Of a stretch of 43,592 nucleotides of DNA, positions 8,146-15,794 are shown one piece after another. Source of the DNA: an uncultured Ruminococcus sp. Lineage in GTDB: Bacteria > Bacillota > Clostridia > Oscillospirales > Ruminococcaceae. Each line of letters begins with the position of its first letter. The first letter of the stretch is position 1. A program made the translations under genes and the position numbers. The stretch spans positions 1 to 43,592 of the forward strand of contig USCU01000001.1 of NCBI GenBank assembly GCA_900553335.1, read 5' to 3'. Under the pieces are notes generated by a model, which did not search any database, was not told the origin of the DNA, and saw only the letters and a program-made list of their open reading frames with translations.

Positions 8146-8312
8146 TCTATATGCCCCCTGAATAATAGTTGCAAACATGCAAAGTTTAGTATAACACATA
8201 ATCTGCAAAAAATAAACCATTTTTCAAAAAAACATCAGACTTTTTACAATTTTTTCATTAATTCAGATTACTACAAGGCTTTAATAAAGCAAAAAAATAC
8301 AGTAAAAAACTA

Positions 8313-8366
8313 TTGACAAGATACTAAATCTATGCTAAAATAACAATCGGTGACTTTAAGTCGCCG
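8313..8366 (+). promoter_or_regulatory. tRNA-Ser promoter with leader palindrome
   Basis: TTGACA (8313-8318) and TAAAAT (8336-8341) are 17 bases apart, a strong sigma-A promoter. A near-perfect 9+9 palindrome (8348-8366, CGGTGACTT-T-AAGTCGCCG) starts at about the predicted +1 and precedes the tRNA by 13 bases. It may form a hairpin at the 5' end of the precursor. Confidence 0.75.
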
Positions 8367-8379
8367 TTATTTACTGTTT

Positions 8380-8469
8380 GGAGAAGTACCCAAGTGGTGA
8401 AGGGGCTCCCCTGCTAAGGGAGTAGGTCTCGAAAGGGGCGCGAGCGTTCAAATCGCTTCTTCTCCGCCA
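8380..8469 (+). tRNA. tRNA-Ser (anticodon GCU), CCA encoded
   Basis: The acceptor arms GGAGAAG (8380-8386) and CTTCTCC (8459-8465) pair over seven bases, followed by discriminator G and encoded CCA. The anticodon stem CTCCC/GGGAG encloses the loop CTGCTAA, giving anticodon GCT, which reads AGC/AGU serine codons. A long variable arm (class II) precedes a T arm with loop GTTCAAATC. The gene is intact. The prophage begins within about 80 bases of its 3' end, so the tRNA 3' end or its flank is a plausible attachment region. Confidence 0.95.
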
Positions 8470-8471
8470 AA

Positions 8472-8502
8472 CCCTCGTAAGCAATAGCTTGCGGGGGTTT
8501 TT
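8472..8502 (+). terminator. tRNA-Ser terminator
   Basis: An 11-bp stem with G-U pairs (8472-8482 with 8487-8497), loop AATA, followed by TTTTT. It begins three bases after the encoded CCA. Confidence 0.8.
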
Positions 8503-8543
8503 ATTATGCCTGAATAATTGTCTGTGATTTTTAATTTTTGGAT

Positions 8544-8567
8544 TCTATTCCGCCCTCTATTCCGCCC
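8544..8567. repeat. Tandem 12-bp repeat at the left prophage end
   Basis: TCTATTCCGCCC occurs twice back to back (8544-8555 and 8556-8567) in the non-coding strip between the tRNA terminator and the phage lysis terminator. Adjacent direct repeats beside a phage end resemble integrase arm-binding sites. The other phage end is outside the window, so this cannot be confirmed. Confidence 0.5.
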
Positions 8568-8582
8568 CCCTATAAAACACAA

Positions 8583-8612
8583 AACCCGCTAAGGAATAAT
8601 CCCTAGCGGGTT
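8583..8612 (-). terminator. Terminator of the phage lysis/late transcript
   Basis: AACCCGCTAAGG (8583-8594) pairs with CCCTAGCGGGTT (8601-8612), followed on the minus strand by TTTTGTGTTTT. It lies 19 bases beyond the amidase stop and would end the long minus-strand late transcript before it reaches the tRNA. Confidence 0.75.
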
Positions 8613-8630
8613 GTCTTTACTTTATTGCTT

Positions 8631-9377
8631 TTATACCTTCTTAGTAAACCCTGTAAGGCAAATCCAGCCTGCTCCTGATTTGAGCTTGCCCCAAACCTGT
8701 CCGCTGACGACCTTTTCGGCAACAATTGTGTAAATCGTGTTGTACTTTGCAGTAACGCCTTTGACAATAGCATTATTTACACCTGCACCGGTCCTTACAT
8801 TCATTCCGTCCTTGTGAGTGATTTTCACCTTGTAGGATTTAAAGGTATTTGTCTTTGCAGCAGATGTACCGCCGTTAAGCCGCTTGTTCACCTCGTTCGC
8901 TATGTATTTAAACTTGCTCTCAAGATACGGTCCCGGACAGCCTGTTGCCGCAAACCATTTGTGCATTGTAAGATTGCCCGACGTGTTACCCGTATAATTG
9001 AGTTTCTTGATTCCGTTGCGCTTGCAGATGTCCACGCAAAGCTCAATAAGCTTCGCCAAAGCTTTATCGCTGACGTGCCAATTAGGCGCACCGCCGTCAT
9101 TAGCTACCTCGATAGTAATTGCCCTGTGATCATTGGCAGCGTTAGAGCTGCACCACGAACGGTTCGCTTCGTCAACGTAAAGCCCTACTCTGCCGTCAGA
9201 ACCAATTCCATAGTTACTGCTCGCCTGCCTTGACGTTGGCGCAAATACAGCGCCACACTGTTCTACCGTCAAATTACCTGCCATGTGATGTATTGTGATC
9301 TTGTCGATCTTATGATTTCTCGGCTTATTGCAGTTCGGTGAAAGCCGTGTGTAGTTTACCAATTTGCTGTTACTCAT
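8631..9377 (-). CDS. Phage endolysin: N-acetylmuramoyl-L-alanine amidase with SH3-type domain
   Basis: A 248-residue lysis enzyme that cuts the amide bond between MurNAc and L-alanine. The Amidase_2 domain spans about 22-165. Visible zinc ligands are H30 (with H31 beside it), H139 and C147 (the GCPGP signature), plus catalytic E90 (TIEVAND). Residues 185-248 form a bacterial SH3-like wall-binding domain (GMNVRTGAGVNNAIVKGV ... WGKLKSGAGWICL). There is no signal peptide, so export depends on the holin upstream. The ribosome binding site is GGAGG, eight bases before the ATG. The start overlaps the end of the preceding tail gene by eight bases. It is the last gene of the late operon. Confidence 0.93.
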   Translation of the reverse strand: MSNSKLVNYTRLSPNCNKPRNHKIDKITIHHMAGNLTVEQCGAVFAPTSRQASSNYGIGSDGRVGLYVDEANRSWCSSNAANDHRAITIEVANDGGAPNWHVSDKALAKLIELCVDICKRNGIKKLNYTGNTSGNLTMHKWFAATGCPGPYLESKFKYIANEVNKRLNGGTSAAKTNTFKSYKVKITHKDGMNVRTGAGVNNAIVKGVTAKYNTIYTIVAEKVVSGQVWGKLKSGAGWICLTGFTKKV

Positions 9378-10485
9378 TGTTATTACCTCCTATTAATTTT
9401 TTTAATTCTTCGATTTCTGTTTTTAATGCATTTAGTTCTGCCGATGTTGCGACAACCGCTGATTTGGTGAAACTAATATCCGATACCGTGAACGAACCGT
9501 TATTATGCAGCATAACCGAAAACCCTGTAAATTTTCCGTTATCTGTTGCGGTAAATGTATTAGTATAATAAATCCAATCGCCTACAGTTACGTTTGTTCT
9601 AGATAATACTAACTGAAAAACTCCTGATGATTTAGTGATTCTTAGTTCGCCTAAATAAAATTCTGCCAATGGTTCATTTACCTTTATCCATGCTGACAGC
9701 GTAAACATATCGCCCGATTTATATGTAGTTATATTTGGCGTTGACGAAATTGAACATCGACTGCTATTTGTGCAGTTATGTCGGGTTAAAATTACACCGT
9801 TATGACCGTTATAGCCGTCTGCAATTTCTGCTGTTCCGCCGTTTAAATTAGATGTTGTATATCCGGTTAATCCATCATCAAACGACGAGTTAGGTAACAG
9901 ATTACGTCTGCCTAACAAATCATCTATTGCGTTATTTATGTCGCCAAGGGTTTCATCTGCGTTAGCGTTTTCTTCTGCCAACTTAGCGATGTTTTCAGAC
10001 GCTGTTACATTTTCCGTCTGCAAATCGGATTTCGCTGTGTTAGCGGTGGTAATCGCCTCATCGACCGACTCTGTGATTTCATCGACTTTTTTGCTTACCG
10101 CAATAAATTTTTCCAACGCTCCAACCGATTGCTCGTACGGCGGTACAGATGCTATATTGCCGTTTAATGACCGACCTATCTGCAATGTTAGGATATCGGA
10201 TTTTTTAACGTACTCGTAGCTATCGCCGTTTTGTTTGCACGCTAAAATCTGTGCATGTACCGTACCTACACACCGTAATATACTGCCGTCTATCGTATAT
10301 GTACCGTCTGATATATCGACATCATATGTCACACCATCAGCGTATTTAAAGCGCATTTTGTAACTATCAGCACCGTCGCACTGATAGCCCTCGAAGGTGA
10401 TTATCCGTGAGTTTGTCTCACCGACATAGCCTAGTGTAGTGGTATCCGTTTTGGCATTATAGTTTTCGTCTAATGTTATTTTCAT
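9370..10485 (-). CDS. Baseplate/receptor-binding-like tail protein
   Basis: A 371-residue late protein. Residues 1-115 look like the N-terminal beta domain of BppU-type baseplate proteins (MKITLDENYNAKTDT ... ILTLQIGRSL). A helical/coiled-coil stalk (about 125-195) follows, then a beta-rich domain beginning RRNLLPNSSFDDGLTGY and running to about 340, which resembles carbohydrate-binding modules fused to tail proteins. A short C-terminal coiled coil (LNALKTEIEELKKLIGG) probably trimerises it. It lies between the holin and the amidase. It probably helps the tail bind the host surface; exact role inferred from layout and position. Confidence 0.7.
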   Translation of the reverse strand: MKITLDENYNAKTDTTTLGYVGETNSRIITFEGYQCDGADSYKMRFKYADGVTYDVDISDGTYTIDGSILRCVGTVHAQILACKQNGDSYEYVKKSDILTLQIGRSLNGNIASVPPYEQSVGALEKFIAVSKKVDEITESVDEAITTANTAKSDLQTENVTASENIAKLAEENANADETLGDINNAIDDLLGRRNLLPNSSFDDGLTGYTTSNLNGGTAEIADGYNGHNGVILTRHNCTNSSRCSISSTPNITTYKSGDMFTLSAWIKVNEPLAEFYLGELRITKSSGVFQLVLSRTNVTVGDWIYYTNTFTATDNGKFTGFSVMLHNNGSFTVSDISFTKSAVVATSAELNALKTEIEELKKLIGGNNNE

Positions 10486-10733
10486 TAGCCTTTCGCCTCT
10501 TCATTTTTTAATTCAATCAAATATTCATCAGCCGTTATAGCATTTTCCGTAAAACTGTTATTCTTCCACCATGCAACTACAGCGGAAACTATTGTCCATA
10601 CTGTAGAAATAACCGTTGACACATCATCGTCCGCTATATTTAACGGCGACACTCCGCAAATGCTGAGCACCTGATTAATTAATGCCAACAATAAAACAAC
10701 TGTTCTTATTAATGTTCCTTTTGTGATTTTCAT
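10485..10733 (-). CDS. Phage holin, SPP1-like
   Basis: An 82-residue membrane protein likely to form the holes that release the amidase. It has two hydrophobic helices: about 8-28 (TLIRTVVLLLALINQVLSICG) and 40-58 (VSTVISTVWTIVSAVVAWW), separated by a short polar loop, with a charged C-terminal tail. The pattern VNLLALINQ...W(K)NNSFT matches SPP1-type holins. The start at 10733 was chosen over a longer frame because GGAGGG sits seven bases upstream and MKITKG is a typical start. The stop overlaps the next start (TAATG). Confidence 0.85.
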   Translation of the reverse strand: MKITKGTLIRTVVLLLALINQVLSICGVSPLNIADDDVSTVISTVWTIVSAVVAWWKNNSFTENAITADEYLIELKNEEAKG

Positions 10734-10746
10734 GTTAAATCCCTCC

Positions 10747-11055
10747 TTACATTCCAATCTGTGCAAAAACAAATCCGATAACAATACTGATAATGGTAGT
10801 AACAACATATCCGGCAGCTTTGCGCCATTTTTCACCGTCACGTCCCTCCAAAACCTCAAGCCTCTTGCCTTGCTGCACCTGCTCTTTGCACATACTCTCC
10901 ATATTTACCGCCAGTTTCTCAATAGATGTATTCAAGGTTTCTAAACGCTTAGTGTTTTGTTCAAGCAGTTCTATCCGTTTGTCCTGCCTCTTGTTTTCCT
11001 CTTCAAGTCGTCGTCGGAACTCCTCATGCTCTGCTCGTGTTATAGGTGTGTCCAT
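10747..11055 (-). CDS. XhlA-like lysis accessory membrane protein
   Basis: A 102-residue protein with a long coiled coil (about 8-75, rich in E, R, K, L; HEEFRRRLEEENKRQDKRIELL) and one C-terminal transmembrane helix (about 82-101, AGYVVTTIISIVIGFVFAQI). This layout, in the lysis cassette just before a holin, matches the hemolysin XhlA family, which partners holins in Bacillus phages. The ribosome binding site GGAGGTG lies before the ATG. It could equally be a small tail-associated protein. Confidence 0.7.
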   Translation of the reverse strand: MDTPITRAEHEEFRRRLEEENKRQDKRIELLEQNTKRLETLNTSIEKLAVNMESMCKEQVQQGKRLEVLEGRDGEKWRKAAGYVVTTIISIVIGFVFAQIGM

Positions 11056-11058
11056 AAA

Positions 11059-11418
11059 TTACACCTCCACCTTAATAAAGTCCGCAATCATTTCAATCTG
11101 ATTGGCTGTAGGCGCAAAAGGCGCAATATCTATAGGGCTGATGTCTGCATCAATCTCCCTTACCGCCTGTTCATTGACAGCGTCTGTAAACTGCTCCTGC
11201 GCCTCAGGTGTATCAAACTTAAAATTGCCGTCCTCGATTACACCGCCGAACTTCTCGGCAAGCTTCTTTTTCTCCTCGTCAAACGCTGTTGCGATCTCAC
11301 CGAGTGCCTTTTTCATCTTATACAGCGCAAAAGAAGATTTAAAATCGTCCACTTGCTTGTCACCCAACTTCGTAAACTCCCTTAGTGCAACAATTGCATT
11401 AATTGCTGTTGTTTTCAT
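11059..11418 (-). CDS. Small late phage protein, unknown (DUF1617-like size and position)
   Basis: A 119-residue mainly helical, charged protein (KMKKALGEIATAFDEEKKKLAEKFGG) without membrane segments or catalytic motifs. Small helical proteins in this slot, between the tail fibre and holin genes, are common in Firmicutes siphophages; one such family is DUF1617. I cannot confirm the family by eye. Its start overlaps the end of the 1342-residue tail gene by 20 bases. The ribosome binding site GGAGG lies nine bases upstream. Confidence 0.65.
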   Translation of the reverse strand: MKTTAINAIVALREFTKLGDKQVDDFKSSFALYKMKKALGEIATAFDEEKKKLAEKFGGVIEDGNFKFDTPEAQEQFTDAVNEQAVREIDADISPIDIAPFAPTANQIEMIADFIKVEV

Positions 11419-14400
11419 TGATTTGTACCTCCAATTTTGATATTTTATTTTCCAACTGCTTTATCTTTGCAGTCAAAATCGCCGTTAATTCTGTGTATGC
11501 GATATGATACTCGCTTCCGTCTTTGTTTACGTCTACAAACGCTCCCACCTCATCAGCCGTAAGACCTGATTTATCAATAGCACTCAATAGCTCCTGTGCA
11601 ATAAAACCAGTATGCAGTTTAGTGGGATCGTCCTTAAACCTGAATGTTCTCGGTGCAAGGCAATCAAACAATGTTATATACTTGTCCGACATATCATTGA
11701 TATCTGTCTTTAATCGCTCGTCAGATCGTTCCGTGAGTGACGTACAGCTTATTGTGCTTGCGAAATATGCTGATTTATAAACATAGATGTATTGCAATGC
11801 GGCATTAGCGCTATATGCGTCCGAGCCTGCAAAACGCATTAAATTTGTTACTGTTCCGCCGACTGATCTTGAACGTATGTAACACAGTCCCGGACCTGTG
11901 ACCGTTATTGCCGATTCATACGGTGTCGAGCCCTGCGTTAAGCCCTCGATTTTCAACCTGTAGCCGTCGTAACCATGTTCACCTGTTACCGAACTGTACT
12001 CACCGTCAAACATAATTCCGAAGCCTGTCGGAGATAACATTGTCCTCAAATAGTAAATCGATGAGCTGTTGTAGGTAAAGCTTGACGAGTTTGCGGATAT
12101 TAAATTATTGCTGCTGATTTTAAAACCGCCTATATTCGCAGATACAGCCTGCAAGCTCGTAACGCTTATCTTATCCGCAGTTACAGCCTTAGCCGCTATC
12201 TTATTTGCCGTAATAGCTCCTGCCTTTATACTGTTGCCTTGTATGGTGTTTGCCCATATAGTGCCTCCGTCAATAACAGTTGCCTGATTGGGTTTCCATG
12301 GACTTGCCGTTTGAAACGTGGACTGCACCTGTTCCAATTGCAGACAATCAATATACGCTGTTACAGCCGTTGACGCATCGTTTATGTACATTGCCAAAAC
12401 CATGTAATTACAGCCCGGCTTAAACGGCGCCGAAATATATCTTACCCAACCCGACTTACAGCCTGTGAGAGTGCGCTTGGTCAATGCAAATCCGCCTGTC
12501 TGTGTTGACATATCATCGTCATACTTCCATACATATCCCTGCATATTAATGCTGTCGTGTGACGTTGACCGCACATACCACGAAAACACATAAAACTCAT
12601 CGGGCGAAACGGGAATAATTCCGTCATTAGCGATATTGCTGTTTTCAAGCCGTACAAAACAAAGCGCAGCGCCGTCTGTTACAACCTTCAGCGAATGCTC
12701 GCCGTATCGTTTGTATGTCATATCATATCCGATACTTGCTAACCGACTGGTACTTAATCCTTTTACTGTGCTTTCGGCTATCATTTCAAACGTATCAAGA
12801 CCGTAAAGCATAATATTTCCACCAAGTCCTATCGCCATTTGCTCAGCAGTTATGGTATGTGTAGCAATCCATCCGCCTTGAATATATGTAGATGTGCTGA
12901 CTGCATTATTCGTCCACTTCATTACCATGCTTCGCAGTGCTGTCATATTAGTGCCGTTTTCATCAGTCCATGCTTTTGCTGAAGTTGCTGTGCTTGATAC
13001 CGAAGAAATCGCATTACTCAGTCCGCTTATTGCTCCTTGATGCGCTGTAAACGTAACATATCCGCTTAAATCAATTTTAGAAGCGTCAATAGTGATCTCT
13101 TCGGCTGATTGATTTATCGCAGATATTACGCCGTCCTTGTTGACCTTAAGTGCTATCTTGTCTGCCTGCTGTGATATTTCAGACCATGCAGATGATATTT
13201 GCGACATAGCAAAATCCATAGCGCCGCCAAGGCTATCCTGAGTTGCATAGGTATTTGACACTGTTGTTTTAAATCCCGATAAGTCCTGCTTCATCTCAGC
13301 CATTTGCGTGCTGATTTTGGTTACTGAAGTGCCGTCCGCTTTTTCGTTGATCGTTGTCTGCATACTGCTGACTGTGCTCGTTATGCTGTCTATAGTTTGA
13401 TTTACCTCCGACAGCCTTGAGGTTAGCTGCGTTTCGCTTACCAGACCTGCGGTCGCCGTGGTAATATCGTTTTGCCATATCTTACTGTTTATCTGACCAT
13501 TGATAACTTCCAGGTTCGTGCCTTGATCGGTGACAGTTTCAACAATTGCATCAAGTTTTGTGCCTTGTTCGGTAGTAAGCGTCCCTATTTCGGTAACACT
13601 CTCTGAAAGCTCAGTAAACTTAAGATCAAGGCTCTGACCGTCCTCGTCATAAACAAGCGTTGAAGTCTTAAGTTTATAATTAGAGCCGTTTATTTCCTCT
13701 ATCAGCGAATGCATATCGATCTTACCACCCGAAATATGAGCGTTATCCGAAACCATATTGTCAACGATAAGACCGTCAGGAACGGCGTTCTCGGTTATTC
13801 CGTTTTCGTCAAACAATGCTGTTTTTCCGTCCGCTCGAACAATGAAGCTGAAATTCCCGTCTGCTGCTTGTCCTATCTGAACACGGACGTTTCCCTCGCT
13901 GTCGTAAAATTGCTGTGTTGCGCCTAAAAACGATATGCTTGCGCTGCCGTCCTTGATTATGTCTATGCGTTCTGCTTGCGCAGACGCTGTGATCAAATCC
14001 GCAACGGTGATCTTCTTGGCGATAATATCTTTTATCACTGCCTCGTCTATCGTTACGTTTGCGGCGGTGAGGTTAATGAACTGAGCGTTTTTCGTAAATC
14101 CGAATACCGAGCTAAACGTATTAAACTCCGCCGCCGTCGATTTCAAATCGGCTATATCAGCGCTGTTTGCCGTCAGCATTTCGGTTTGCAGTTTTTTTAT
14201 AACTGCGCTTTCGGCGGTAAGGGTATTGACCTCAAGATCGGCAATTCTACCCGTATTGGCTGTCAGATCGTCGATTATTGCTTGATTTGCCGCCAGATAC
14301 TCTGCTTCAAGCCGTGTGATTTCTGCGTTTGCAGCTTTAAGTTCGGTGATAGTTGCCTTTTCGGCTATAAGCCTTTTTGCAACAACAAGCTCCGCCGTTA

Positions 14401-15427
14401 AAGTTTCCAAAGCTTGAGTTACGGGCGATTTATAATCGTCCTCGCTATCGCCGTCTGTTTGTCCTACTGCTTTTATAGTTGTCGAAAACCCGCCGCTATA
14501 GCTGTGAGATAGCTGAGTAACTGGAATATTGTAAATCTCTCCGTCATACTCCAAGCTTACGGTATCGTATTCGTCGAGCAGAGGATTTCCGCAGATAAGT
14601 GTAAAACTGCTTATTCGGTATGTATAGCCCTTAAGCTTTGCCGACAGAGCATTAAAAATCTGTTCTGTCAAAAGCGTATTCGTTACATCTATTCCGTATC
14701 CTGCACCCTCTGACAGCAATGTTTTATCAGGAAGCGTAGCATACACCCTTGAAATAGTTACGTCCTCACTCTCAACAGTCGGACAGGAAAATCCGTCGTC
14801 AATAATAGCATCCGAATCCTCATACCATTTCGGATATATTGTTGTGTCGTCACGGCTTATCCATGCAAAATATCCGTCGAGCGCAAAAATCAGCCCGATA
14901 AGTTCACGGCAGGTCTTTCCTGTAGGCACGGTTATTTGCCTGTCGGTAAGCCCTGTCACGTCTATTGTCATGCCGATTTTTTGACTTATGTCGTTAAGCA
15001 CAGCTATACTTGACATTATTTGAGTAGAAGGAACATACACAATCTCGGAATCATAAAACTTGCTTGACGTTTCAAGCGTTGCTTTCTCACCCGATATAGT
15101 GATATTCCGCACTTTGAATCTACGCATAAGGCAGTATTCATACGTTGCGCCATTATCAAATGACAAACCGATTTCCCAGCTAAAATACTTGTTTTTTAGG
15201 CTTTCGGCAGGCTTTTCAATTTCAATCTTTGCATTCGGTATATATGTTGAGCCTAAATCAACAACATCATTGCATGTGTTGTATGTGTAATTAATGCTGT
15301 ATATCTTATCGGCGTTTATATCCGTGACTGTTTCATCATCAAATACAAGCCTTGCCGTAAGCATTCCCGTACCGTTTAAAACAGCATTTTTAAATTCTTC
15401 GGAAACTTTATTAAACATATATACCAC
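11399..15427 (-). CDS. Tail hub/fibre protein with C-terminal S74 self-cleaving chaperone
   Basis: A 1342-residue structural protein, likely at the tail tip. Residues 1 to about 330 resemble the Tal/prophage endopeptidase-tail hub family (the beta-rich ring-forming part). Residues about 335-450 are a heptad-like coiled coil (KAANAEITRLEAEYLAANQ). A long fibre follows with further helical repeats (VSSMQTTINEK) and beta-rich domains, one of carbohydrate-binding-module type near 850-1010. Residues 1234-1342 match the Peptidase_S74 intramolecular chaperone: the SDERLKTDI signature with S1235 and K1239 as the likely Ser-Lys pair, then HTGFIAQE and a terminal coiled coil. In this family the chaperone drives trimerisation and then cleaves itself off. 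Confidence 0.85.
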   Translation of the reverse strand: MVYMFNKVSEEFKNAVLNGTGMLTARLVFDDETVTDINADKIYSINYTYNTCNDVVDLGSTYIPNAKIEIEKPAESLKNKYFSWEIGLSFDNGATYEYCLMRRFKVRNITISGEKATLETSSKFYDSEIVYVPSTQIMSSIAVLNDISQKIGMTIDVTGLTDRQITVPTGKTCRELIGLIFALDGYFAWISRDDTTIYPKWYEDSDAIIDDGFSCPTVESEDVTISRVYATLPDKTLLSEGAGYGIDVTNTLLTEQIFNALSAKLKGYTYRISSFTLICGNPLLDEYDTVSLEYDGEIYNIPVTQLSHSYSGGFSTTIKAVGQTDGDSEDDYKSPVTQALETLTAELVVAKRLIAEKATITELKAANAEITRLEAEYLAANQAIIDDLTANTGRIADLEVNTLTAESAVIKKLQTEMLTANSADIADLKSTAAEFNTFSSVFGFTKNAQFINLTAANVTIDEAVIKDIIAKKITVADLITASAQAERIDIIKDGSASISFLGATQQFYDSEGNVRVQIGQAADGNFSFIVRADGKTALFDENGITENAVPDGLIVDNMVSDNAHISGGKIDMHSLIEEINGSNYKLKTSTLVYDEDGQSLDLKFTELSESVTEIGTLTTEQGTKLDAIVETVTDQGTNLEVINGQINSKIWQNDITTATAGLVSETQLTSRLSEVNQTIDSITSTVSSMQTTINEKADGTSVTKISTQMAEMKQDLSGFKTTVSNTYATQDSLGGAMDFAMSQISSAWSEISQQADKIALKVNKDGVISAINQSAEEITIDASKIDLSGYVTFTAHQGAISGLSNAISSVSSTATSAKAWTDENGTNMTALRSMVMKWTNNAVSTSTYIQGGWIATHTITAEQMAIGLGGNIMLYGLDTFEMIAESTVKGLSTSRLASIGYDMTYKRYGEHSLKVVTDGAALCFVRLENSNIANDGIIPVSPDEFYVFSWYVRSTSHDSINMQGYVWKYDDDMSTQTGGFALTKRTLTGCKSGWVRYISAPFKPGCNYMVLAMYINDASTAVTAYIDCLQLEQVQSTFQTASPWKPNQATVIDGGTIWANTIQGNSIKAGAITANKIAAKAVTADKISVTSLQAVSANIGGFKISSNNLISANSSSFTYNSSSIYYLRTMLSPTGFGIMFDGEYSSVTGEHGYDGYRLKIEGLTQGSTPYESAITVTGPGLCYIRSRSVGGTVTNLMRFAGSDAYSANAALQYIYVYKSAYFASTISCTSLTERSDERLKTDINDMSDKYITLFDCLAPRTFRFKDDPTKLHTGFIAQELLSAIDKSGLTADEVGAFVDVNKDGSEYHIAYTELTAILTAKIKQLENKISKLEVQINENNSN

Positions 15428-15787
15428 CTACCTTTCAACCAGCGTCACAGTCACACCGCCTACCCAAAGCTCTGAGCCTGCATAGCTTTCTTTTGAATAA
15501 TCAACGTCTCCAGCGTATGCTGTGAAATTGACCGTACCTCTACTGCTGTCAACAACTTTAACGGATAAATAGTCGTTTCCCTCGCAAATGCTTTTAATTG
15601 TTTGGAACTGAGCTGCTGTCAGCCACGTCCACAACAGCACAAGGCTGTATTTAAAATACTGCACTCTGCCCGTCATAGTTCCCGAAGCTGAACGCCCTGC
15701 GCCTGTCGCCCATGTTTTAGGGCGTGTAAGCTTTGTTCCGTCCATAGTCGGAGAAGCTATAAGCGTGTTATTCAAATATACTGTCAT
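15428..15787 (-). CDS. Small distal-tail-type protein
   Basis: A 119-residue beta-rich protein between the tape measure and the tail hub genes, the usual place of a distal tail (Dit) protein. It is shorter than full Dit proteins (about 250). Features include GAGRSASGTMTGRVQYFKYSL and a W-rich strand VLLWTWLTAAQF. No catalytic motif. Its stop abuts the next gene's start directly, and it follows the tape measure after eight bases. The role is inferred from position; the family could also be a small phage protein of the DUF6711 type. Confidence 0.65.
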   Translation of the reverse strand: MTVYLNNTLIASPTMDGTKLTRPKTWATGAGRSASGTMTGRVQYFKYSLVLLWTWLTAAQFQTIKSICEGNDYLSVKVVDSSRGTVNFTAYAGDVDYSKESYAGSELWVGGVTVTLVER

Positions 15788-15794
15788 ATCATGC

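Noticed and set aside
8146..8220. N-terminal extension of TrkA
   Set aside because: No homologous extension is known to me, and a ribosome binding site marks the shorter start at 8145.
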